Positions 33,966-42,501 of a stretch of 42,501 nucleotides of DNA are shown one piece after another; within the stretch, counting starts at the first letter, position 1; the number at the start of each line of letters is the position of its first letter. The stretch is from Guillardia theta CCMP2712 (lineage: Eukaryota; Cryptophyceae; Pyrenomonadales; Geminigeraceae): positions 1 to 42,501 of the forward strand of contig NW_005434444.1 of assembly GCF_000315625.1 (NCBI RefSeq), read 5' to 3'. The translations under genes and the position numbers were made by a program. The notes below the pieces were generated by a model that was not told where the DNA came from, did no database searches, and saw only the letters and a list, made by a program, of their open reading frames with translations.

Positions 33966-34107
33966 TCAGAGTCACGATTCAATGCCCGATGATGATTGAC
34001 TTTGACTGTCTCAATGATTTTTCAATGATTTGAAGCTTTCCGTCACTGATAGGCCGCTTGGTGACAGCCTCGAACATGACTGAGTCAAGAACAGAATGAT
34101 ACATTCG

Positions 34108-34494
34108 TCATAAACGCCCGGCGCGAGGCAGATGATTGATTGGAGAGCCGGCTGGAAAGCTATGGTACTCAAGAGACGATGCAAGGGCTGCGAACAGCTT
34201 GGCCACAACTCTCGGGGCGGCACTGACAGGGTTGCTGACTTTGGCGAGGTGATGGAGCCATAAATCATCCAGTTCTGCCATGTTTTTAAGACTTTGCTCG
34301 TCGTTGTCGAGCATTACGAACTACAAATAAAATTTCACTTGGCAAGGTTTGCCTCGTAACATTGTACACTGACTTTAACAAGCAAAGCGTCAACAGACGT
34401 AGCGTTCCGGTCATGAAGCAATGACATTGCCCACTGAAGTGAATCAAAGTATTTCAACACAGCTCTTAGATGGCGGGGTCACCACAGCAGTCAT
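34108..34494 (-). CDS. Small hypothetical protein, two exons
   Basis: I do not recognise this protein. ATG 34494 (MTAVVTPPSKRAVLKYFDSL) starts exon 1 (34494-34374). A 53-nt intron (34373-34321, GTCAGT...TTTGTAG) joins it to VMLDNDEQSLKNMAELDDLW. The frame ends HLPRAGRL with a stop at 34108. The product is about 110 aa, mostly predicted helix, with no membrane segment or signal. The open frame bridged by a clean intron supports a real gene; the C-terminus could be different if a further intron is present. Confidence 0.5.
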
Positions 34495-34621
34495 GAGTGA
34501 GTTGCTGGGCCTAACATGATACCGTACAAGTCGAGTCAGTCATGTGAAGGCCGACGTGAAGCTTTCTGCCTCCGCAAGACTTTAAACAACTTTCGTCATA
34601 ACTTTCTACTTGTACAAACGT

Positions 34622-37023
34622 TCAATCCACTTGAAAACTCTCAGGCGCCGGCCCTGCGGCTTCGCCACCTGCCGGCTCCTCCACTTCCACTTGCCCAGCA
34701 GGGCCTTGGTAGCGAACAGGATAAAAGGCATATGCAGAAGGCGAGGAAGCCATACGGATCATGGACTGTCCGGCAGGCATGGACGAGCTGATGGAGAACC
34801 TCGGTGGAGCTTGGAGCGCAACCGATGGTGGCCGCACGGCATGAACGCTGGACGCGAAGACAAGAGGTTTGTATCTCTCGCTGGCCTCTGATGCTGATTG
34901 TATTGCCGTAGAGACCGCAGAGTCTTCGATACGCTGAGAAGAATCAAAGTCATGGCCTACACGTGCTGTTGTGCCCCCACCATCGGCCTTACCTGGGCGA
35001 TCGCTCTCTCTTGCTTCTGATTCCCTCCACCCTTCATCGCCTTGAACTCTAATTCCTTGGTGGCCTTTTTGCAACCTCTCAATACACACACGAGCATGTC
35101 ACTCCTACCTTGGTCGCGCCTTCCACCGCTGCCTTCTCCGCTAAGCGCAAGCGCGCCAACCCCTTAAGTGCCTGAGACTTGATTGCGGCATCGACAGCAG
35201 TGCTTGTAGCGTCCTCGATCGATTGTCTCCAACGAGGATGGCGCATCTCCAGCATGATTCCTGTCCTGACTGACTGGTACACCGCAAACTTCACCAGGTG
35301 CAGCACATAGCTCCTGAGAGCTTGCTTGGAGAGCACAGCAGGGCCTGTCGTCAATCACAACACGAAGACTCAATGAGAGAATGGCCTAGTTACCTGCGGA
35401 TCCAGCAGAGATAGAGGCAGTCGCAGCACCACTGGAGGTCTCGATGTTCACCAGGGGCTGTGAAGATAAGAGCATTCAAACATCATGAAGGGCACTGGGA
35501 TGAAGACACCTTCGCAGACAAAGCACGACGTTGCACGGCGAGTTGTAAGGTTTGCGAAGCTTGCAACTGCATTGTGGTTTCAATATTGAGTTGCTAGAGT
35601 GAGAAATTCAGAACCTGAGACATGACCGACTCTATCGCTATCTCCTCAATCCTGAAGATTTTTCAGTTGATCTTCCCACCCCAATACAAATGTCAGCTCA
35701 TACTGCTTCACTTGGCTGGTTGCTTCATGCTTCCTGTCCTCAATTGTCCGTACAGCCTGTTTGATTCCATGTTAGCGAGGTTCGATCCGAACGATTCATT
35801 TCACCTGCTTTATCGCAGCAGCAACCGCAAACTTGATGAGTTGATCGCCATTCGAATCAGAATCTTGTACAGAATTCTCTTCATCAGCTGCCTTGCTTTC
35901 AGAAGGGTTGCTTGCCCCCTTCCCCTCCTCATTGTGAGTGTTTTCAGGAAGAGAAACAGAATTCTCCGACTTCTCTGCAGTATCTCCATCACCCTCGTAA
36001 TCCTCTAGTCTCTGTTTCCACGCAGGAAGAAAATTGTAAACTGCCTCCGCTGTCGCTGTTCCCCAATTGCCATTGTCGTTGTCATCTGCGCCATACGCGT
36101 TCTCAGCGTCGTTCAAACCTACGTAAGGTATCAGGGGATCAGAAGAGCAGAAACATCGAGAAACAACCTTGTTGAGCCTTCCTGAGCACCATGTCAAACC
36201 GGTCTTTCGAGGGCTCTCGGATGCCGTCGAGAGTGCGATCAGACGAGATTTGCATCAAGATCTCGTTGATCTGCCTTGAGACCTGAATCAAGTCATACAC
36301 TGCGAGGTTGTACTGAGCTTCGTGCAGATTCAAAGCATCAGTCTTCTCCGGGAGCTCGGCGATGACCATCCGGAGATCATTCGCCATTCTCATCGCAGTC
36401 TTCACAGACGCAAGTTTGCTTGTGGTGGTGGGTTCTGGTATCGTCTGTATCCCCAGCACTTTGATCAAGTGGTTCAGCATTGTCTCTGCGACGTGGATCT
36501 TACTGTTTGATGCCGCGACATGCTCGTCGTGCTGCATGCCGAGCAGTGATCGCTTGATCTCAAGTATTGTGTCGGATGCCATATGTGCGGCAGCTGCCAA
36601 GATCATGCCGATCTTGTAATTGTCTTGGAACCGCCTTCCTACTCTAGTCATCTTAGGCACATGCTCGGGCATCGCATTCGTATCTCCCTCGTTCTCCAAA
36701 ACCGACCAGGTGTCGTGATTCTCCCTCCAAACTGCCCTCGTAGCGATCAGGGAGGCAGACTGCTGTCGTCCAGAAAGGTAGAGAGTGGCTAAGATCGCTA
36801 GCGACAACGATGCAGCAACAACCGTGAAACGAGACAATCTTCCTCTGACGTGCCTCAGACCTGCTGCTCGGTTTCCATCAGCTGAAACTATAGGCAGTAA
36901 CAGCACGTCATTTCCAGGGGAAACTTGTTCTCTGACCAGGCAAACTTCCATCCCATCAGACTGTCTGTTAGCGCTCTCAGACGAGGGGAGTGGAGAACTG
37001 TTTCCTTCTTCGCTCTCTCTCAT
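34622..37023 (-). CDS. Single-pass membrane protein with helical C-terminal region, unknown
   Basis: The first exon (ATG 37023, to about 36170) starts with a polar stretch, then one membrane helix (FTVVAASLSLAILATLYLSG, about residues 66-85). A long helical domain follows with TRVGRRFQDNYKIGMILAAA, SNSKIHVAETMLNHLIKVLG and NLAVYDLIQVSRQINEILMQ. Later exons are short and helical: LNDAENAYGADDNDNGNWG with an acidic stretch, IKFAVAAAIKQ, AVRTIEDRKHEATSQVKQYE, QLNIETTMQLQASQTLQLAV, PLVNIETSSGAATASIS, LRSYVLHLVKFAVYQSVRTG and SIEDATSTAVDAAIKSQALK. The last segment ends PESFQVD at 34622. Polar residues alternate with A/V/I, suggesting amphipathic helices or a coiled coil. The family is unknown, and the order of the short exons is inferred from strand and splice signals. 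Confidence 0.55.
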
Positions 37024-37716
37024 CTTTTCGTCTCCTTCCTCTGCTCCACCGCTTCTTTGCTTCTCCTCTACCTCGCCGCCATGGTCGGCATGACTCTATT
37101 TCCGGCTCGGGAAATCACAGACACACTGGAGCTAGCAGGAGGCGCGGTTCCTCTTTCAGCCGATGCGCCTCAGAGTAAAATATTGGGGACAGCTATGAAT
37201 TATTTCCTATTGAGTTGGTAGTTATTATCTGCTGCCCAAATTCATCCTGCGAACATGCAGCCTCGCAGCTGCCATGCCGCAACCCTTGACCTTGGTGGCG
37301 TTGAACTGCCTCAATGCTCCTCCATGCTCGGATGCGAAGCAGCCGCTCCTGCCATCTGCTCCTTGCAGCCGCTCCTGCCATCTGCTCCTTGCACGCTCAA
37401 CTTGCTTCAGCTCCTCTCACTCCTGACATACTCACATTTCTTCAACTCCTGTCTCCTGATCCTTTTTTCCTGTCGAACGGGCTGATAGCATTGGCTACTT
37501 GTCTGTTCTTTTGTCACCGCTACTCTTTGATTGATCCCATCACTGTTTCTTCCTGATAGCCTGTCTTCTGTGGGGCACGAAAGCAAGATTCAAACATTCT
37601 TCATCTTCCCTAGAAACGATTATTATCATATCCATTATGATAAAAGGAGGGAGGTCTAGCCTTAAGTTTCCGTCAGACATCTTCTAGCCATCCTCATATG
37701 TTATCAATCCTGACGT
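37024..37716. other. Divergent intergenic region with a 26-bp tandem repeat
   Basis: This lies between the minus-strand membrane protein and the plus-strand NSRP1-like gene. A perfect 26-bp direct duplication (unit starting GCAGCCGCTCCTGCC) occupies 37339-37364 and 37365-37390. No gene recognised. Confidence 0.6.
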
Positions 37717-39363
37717 ATGCTTACCGTAGGAATGAGCGGTTTCGGGAAAATTGTGATAGGCCAGGCAGGCAAGAAGTATGGTCTGCATAGACCGGGACAA
37801 GCAAGCAAGCCGCCTGTGCGACCGTCCATTTTCAACGATGACGGAGAGGACGAGGAGAGTCAAGATCCTGCGAAGGTTGTAATGAGCGACAAGCATCGAG
37901 AGAAGATGCAGAAGCGCGCAGAGAAGGAGATGGCGAAGGCATTGGCCGTTGACTCCTCCATCTTCGACTATGACGGAGCGCACGACTCCATCGTGGCAGA
38001 GCGCGAGAAGGCAGAGCAGGACCGGCTGGACTACTCAAAGAAGAAGAAGGAGGCGAGCTGGAGATGGGATCTCTCAGGGTTGTGACTTGCTTTCAAGGTG
38101 CGGTACGTGCACGCCCTGATCGCCAAGACCAACGAGAGGAAGCGAGAGGACGAGAGGCTGTTCGAGAAAAGACTCGTAACGGAGCTGAAACAGGTCCGCC
38201 ATGATGATGACTGACCGCAAGACATGCTGGGAAGAGGGTTGGACCTCAGAATCGTGACTGGTAGTTTGCTGCAGGAGCTCGAGGAGAATGGAGATTCGGA
38301 GAAATTCGTTACCTCTGCATACAAAGCACAACTCATGGCCAACAAGAAGTGGGAGGATGAAAGGGTCTGTTTACAGTCCCGTCTCGCTGCTCCTTGACAT
38401 TCTTGCCCGTCAGAACGCAAAAGACAACTTCGTCGCAAAGGACGATGTCCGGAAGAAGGCGGACTTGTCTGGTCAGTTTGCTAGTGACGGCGCGATGCCT
38501 TTGCTGAAGCCCAGGTTCAGACTTTTACAGCAACATGCTCCGAGGCAGGAACGTGGCTACTGGAGCCAATGCGCGCGGGGCGTCCCCTCCCAAGGATGTT
38601 GGTAAGGAGAGACGAGGGGAGAATTCAAGTCGTTTGACTTCTCATGTGAAGTTGCGGACATGAAGGCGAAATCTGAGGCCTTGGAGTTAGAGCAGCAGGA
38701 TTTGGAGGAGGCCATGATAAAGCGAGAGTACGAGGAGGAGGAGGAGGAGGCAGCGCAGGATGGGTACCCCGACCGTATTTGTTGCGTCGTCTGTGATGAA
38801 TGTTGTGATAGTTACGACGAATCCTTAGCGACCGAATCGAAAGACGCAGGTCAGTTGCGATCTGACTCGCTCCCTCCCCTCAATGTCATGCAGGAGAAGA
38901 GGAAGCAGCGCGCAACACATCCTTGATGCCGTCTGCAGCAGAAGCTGGGATAGGTGAGGAGCGCATCAAGGCTTCGGGGGAGTGGACGAACTCACATGGT
39001 GCCAGACCAACGCGAGAGGGACGAAGAGCAGGAAGCGATTAAGCAGGAGGAAGACAGCGAGTCGCGTGATGAGGAATCACGGAAACGCAAGTACGATGGT
39101 TGGGTGCCTACTGCCTACGGCTACGTGCGCGAGAAGAAAGATATTGTGAGTTGACTCGAACACTGTGACTCTTGGAAGCTAATCTGCCCCTCCCAGACGG
39201 CTAAACCAGACGAGAAGAAGGACGAGGTTGAAGTTCTTTCTGCACGGTCAGTCTAGCTTGCTAGCCTTGCTGGCAAGTCGTCTCGATGCCTGGAACTGAC
39301 TGGCTGGTGTGATGCAGAGAGAGATATCTGCAGCGCAAGGCCATGAAGAAAAGCTCGAACTGA
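37717..39363 (+). CDS. NSRP1-like nuclear speckle splicing regulator (DUF2040)
   Basis: Exon 1 (ATG 37717, or in-frame ATG 37732, MSGFGKIVIG) encodes KKYGLHRPGQASKPPVRPSI and FNDDGEDEES, then KALAVDSSIFDYDGAHDSIV. Spliced exons follow: VRYVHALIAKTNERKREDER, LFEKRLVTELKQ, EENGDSEKFVTSAYKAQLMA, NFVAKDDVRKKADLS joined to DFYSNMLRGRNVATGA, and a long K/E coiled region ending ERYLQRKAMKKSSN at TGA 39361-39363. The order YG...P-S-x-F, ALAxDxxxxxYD, RYxHxL, FVTSAYKxKL and DLSxFYxxxL is the signature of NSRP1/CCDC55, a serine/arginine-associated splicing regulator in the nucleus. Here it lacks an RS-rich tail. At least nine exons with introns of roughly 40-60 nt. Confidence 0.85.
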
Positions 39364-39539
39364 GTCTGATACTCAGCACTCACTGGCACCCCGAACATCA
39401 CCGCAGCCGCCCGTGCAATCGGTGTGCCGCGTGCGGCAGGCATGATGCAGTGGCGCGAATTCTTACAGGGCAGCCGCGCCGGGGCGCTCAGCCCGCCGTG
39501 TCACAGCGGCGCCGCCTTGAGTGACTGGTGGACTCAGCT

Positions 39540-39810
39540 CTTGTATGATACAGTAAAAGATACTCAGCTGACGGTCCGAGGCTTCGGGATCGGACTCCGC
39601 CGGGCGCGTCCGATCCGAGGGGCCGACCGTACGGTACTTCGGACTCTGAAGTCTCTGCAGGCTGAGAGGGTACCAGTGAGTAGTCCGATCGCCGGGCCCA
39701 CTGAGTGACACTAGCCGCCTGAGTTCAACCAGCCTACGGTAGCCTAGTGAGTACTACTGAGTGCCGTGCGGCAGTGCCGGTAGCGAAAGTTTTAGTCAAG
39801 TAAAAAAAAC
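39540..39810. repeat. GC-rich dispersed repeat, copy E
   Basis: It contains GACCGTACGGTACTTCGG and many CCGA, GGAC and CCGGGC words. It ends with AGTTTTAGTCAAGTAAAAAA, which on the other strand reads TTTTTTACTTGACTAAAACT, resembling the TTTACTC-AAGTTTAGTT core of copies A and B. The flank 39364-39540 shows no gene. Confidence 0.5.
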
Positions 39811-39854
39811 GTCAAATGTCAATGAAAGCTTCAGTCAACAGTACCAATTCTGGA

Positions 39855-42501
39855 TGAGCGCAGGACCCTTGTGCAGGTACCCTTCCTTTCCCTACCGATT
39901 GGTAGGTAGGGTGGTTCACGGAATTCCGAAAATAGGAGCTGCCCGGCATGGTTGGAGGGCAGAGCGTGAGGGAGGGAGGAAGATGGAAGGGAGGGAAGAG
40001 GAGAGAGGGACAGCTGCTGCTTCTGTCTGTCTGCTTCCTGAGCTGCTGGGTCGGAGCCCTCGCAGGGAGAGAACAAGAGCTGAAGGTTCGGCGAGCAAAG
40101 AGAGGACAGGTGGTTGACGCCCTTGACAGGCAATGCTCGACCGTTTGGAGGACAAGTATAAGTTGCAAGAGTTTGGCGCTGCTGATGGAGCAGAGACGAT
40201 GCGTATGCTGCTACTGATGTTTGCTGCATCCTCCACTCACCTTGCTGTGAACCTGACAGCCCAAGTTCACTCCGCCATCGCTCCCCGACGGCTACCACAG
40301 ACATCCCTTTACAGCACCAACTTCCTCGATGACCTTCTCAATGGCCATCAAGGATCAAGATGGACCTCAGGTGACACATCCTCTGCCGCTGTGTGCACAT
40401 AGCTTGCTTTCCTTCTCACCTACCCGGAGCTGATCCTTGCACAGGCCCTTTGACTTATGACAGCGCAAGCCTGGCAGACTCAGTGAGCGCTGATGATGCC
40501 GTATGCTCTGCTCATATGGATGCTCAACAGATGCAAGACCTCAACGCTGACATCAAGAGAAGGGAGAACATCTGGGACAGCCTGGTAGACCAGGGAGGAG
40601 AGGAGTACGCGGATCTCAAAGTGAGTGACTGCAATGCGACATGTTCCTTCGTCGACCTGATCTCTTGGTCGTAAATCAGGTGCACAACATTCGTAATGAA
40701 GCAAACAGAGTGAGTCCGAGGATTGTTTGACGATTCCTTGTGATGCGTTGAGGAAGAAAATCGGAGAAGCGCAGGCTGTGGCTCAGAGGGCTCTCAGGAG
40801 GGAGTATGCCAACTCCGTGAGTCCCTAGTGCTGAGCTAGTCCTCGTTGCACTGCAAGACACGGCTTGACCTGAGCTTCTCTCAGGTTGCTGCGGCAGTAC
40901 AGCAAGCAATGATGCGGGTGAGATAGTGAATGCTTTCAAAGTTCTCAATGACTGGCAACCCATCCAGGCTGATGTGGAGCATCAAGAAGAAGTTGCTAGA
41001 GGTGAACGAACTCAATCCAATCCATGGCGTCAATGATGAGATGATCGACTTGATTGCGCAGAGAAAGCCAAGAAACGAGAGAAGGAGGCTGCTGAAGCAG
41101 GTGCTGGGCGAAATAGCAAGCGACTCATTCTTACCTTCTGCGACTGCAGAAAAGAAAGCTCTCCTCCTTCAGATCGTCAACTCCGCCATCTTACAGAAGC
41201 AGAAGAAGCTCAAGGTCCTCTACCTACTCTCTTGGAGGCACTACTGAACATCTTACTCCGCTTCCAGCTGGAGTATTCCGCGCTCAAGAAAGAGTCCGAG
41301 AGAAAGATCCAGCAGCTGCATCGCAAGCTGAGGAGGCTCAAGAGGTCTCCTCCTCCTCCTCCTCCTCCTCCTCCTCCTCCTCCTCCTCCTCCCCGTCCTC
41401 CTCCTCCTTGTTCAGTTCGTCTCAGTCACACTGGGCGATCAGGTCCCAAGAAGAGGCTGGACTGACAGCAGCCAAGCTGAGGGTGCGCGTGAAGCTGGTG
41501 AGGTCGCCGAGCTGACAAGAGGAGCAGGAGCGAGAGAAGCTTGCCAAGGACGCCTCAGAGGAGAGCCGGTGCGCATGCCGCTTGTAAACCCTCATATCCT
41601 GACATGCTCCGGATAGCTCGAAAGCTGAGAAGGTGGAGGGCAAGCTGGAGGGTCTGCTTGACCGGCTGGGAGACGCTCGTGCTGGTTGACTGCTGGGAGT
41701 TTGCGGGTCATTGAGCTGAAGGTCTGCCGGCAGGACTCGCGTGGTTGTCAGCAAAGCTCGGAGCTGCTCGCGATGACGCATCATCAGCTCACTCCGCCGA
41801 GGAGAGGCAAGATTGGTGCTTCTAACTCGACTCCAGCTGAGACTATGTCACAGGTGGGAACGCAAGGCCGAGGACGCGGGCAAGCTTGCTCGATCGGCTG
41901 AGGAGGAGAAGGAGGACGCGCTGTCTCAGGTCAAACGAGCTGGGAAGAGTTCGCAGGGCCCTTAACTCTGCTGGCAGATGCGACAGGAGCGAAGGAGAGC
42001 CGAGAGGCACCTCAAGCTGGAGCAGGAGGCCAACGTGAGCTGCTACTGAGTTTGCCATGGCAGTTGAACTTGCTGGTAGGCGAAGGAAGAGGAGGAGCGC
42101 GAGGAGGAAGAGGAGGCAATCGAGGCAAGGAGGAAAGCCGAGGTCAGGCCCGACCTACCTGTTGCTCCGGTGGGTCACACGAGGGCAGGTGTGGGCAGCG
42201 CGGGAGGAGGAGGCGGCAGAAGATGCGAGTAGTCAAGTCAGCAGGTGCCTTGAAGGAGCTTGTCAGCACGTGCAAGGATGATGTGCGGTGCAGGATGACG
42301 TCAGCAGCTGAGAAGGAGAGGGAGGCGATGAAGAAGGTTAAGAGAGCTCAGCAGCTGTTGGAGACTTCCTGAGCTCTTTCACAGGCAAAGGCCCTGCTGA
42401 AGATCGAACAAAAGAAGTAAGGAGGGAGAAGAAAGTGTCTTGAAAGAGCGAAGGGGGGGGGCGGGGGGTCAGAGGGGGAGGAAGACGAGCACGAGGAGGA
42501 G
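39855..42501 (+). CDS. Coiled-coil protein from many micro-exons (cut by window edge)
   Basis: The start is uncertain (ATG 39855, MSAGPLCRYP, is a candidate; the clearly coding part begins about 40130). Early exons read MLDRLEDKYKLQEFGAADGA, HSAIAPRRLPQTSLYSTNFL, and MDAQQMQDLNADIKRRENIW with a following EEYADLK. From 40680 on, exons of roughly 30-75 nt are separated by similarly short introns and encode one or two helical turns each: VHNIRNEANR, KIGEAQAVAQRALRREYANS, ADVEHQEEVAR, EKAKKREKEAAEA, MRQERRRAERHLKLEQEAN and AKEEEEREEEEEAIEARRKA. Composition (A/E/K/R/Q) fits a long coiled-coil rod, perhaps cytoskeletal, though no family is recognised. A (TCC)n run at 41345-41408 lies next to the coil. 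The 3' end lies beyond the window. Confidence 0.55.
41345..41408 (+). repeat. TCC microsatellite
   Basis: About 15 TCC units. It could encode polyproline or polyserine if exonic, but it sits at an exon edge after RKLRRLKR and is probably intronic. Confidence 0.9.

Overview
The window looks like nuclear DNA of a photosynthetic protist, most like a cryptophyte alga such as Guillardia theta. This is inference from gene style, not a database match. Genes lie on both strands, are cut by many short introns (mostly about 35-55 nt, GT...AG), and are tightly spaced. The family mix is eukaryotic and algal: an RWP-RK transcription factor, an RraA-like protein with a presequence, a tubulin-glycylase-type TTLL, a leucine carboxyl methyltransferase, a proteasome assembly chaperone 4, an NSRP1-like splicing factor, and a CDC50/P4-ATPase. 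I spliced exons by eye; every multi-exon model is a prediction.

Layout. 20-1344 (-): decayed tyrosine-recombinase (Crypton-like) gene. 1676-4761 (+): protein with a PDZ domain at each end and a coiled coil between. 5027-5413 (+): small unknown gene. 5799-7100 (+): alpha/beta hydrolase with a non-canonical intron. 7411-8398 (-): RraA-like protein. 9447-9868 (+): RWP-RK protein. 10028-11738 (-): leucine carboxyl methyltransferase. 12391-21263 (+): large tubulin tyrosine ligase-like gene with a long IQ-rich tail. 21229-22025 (-): small membrane protein, tail-to-tail with it. 23538-25057 (+): EF-hand-like protein carrying a cluster of microsatellites. 26017-26467 (+): proteasome assembly chaperone 4. 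26680-32772 (-): CDC50 and P4-ATPase flippase sequence apparently in one gene. 34108-34494 (-): small unknown gene. 34622-37023 (-): single-pass membrane protein. 37717-39363 (+): NSRP1-like protein. About 39855 to the window end (+): coiled-coil protein built from micro-exons, cut by the edge.

Between the genes lie at least five copies of a GC-rich, CCGG/GACT-word-rich dispersed repeat (near 8.7, 22.6-23.2, 25.1-25.6, 33.7-33.9 and 39.6-39.8 kb).

The most striking item is at 26680-32772. The flippase beta subunit (CDC50/LEM3 family) is followed on the same strand by the complete alpha subunit (P4-ATPase). The exon that completes the second membrane helix of CDC50 runs open into the ATPase N-terminus. 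This points to a single-chain flippase, with the CDC50 cytosolic C-terminus joined to the ATPase cytosolic N-terminus. Two caveats are recorded: a one-base frame discrepancy near the CDC50 second helix, and a 182-nt interval that could instead separate two genes.
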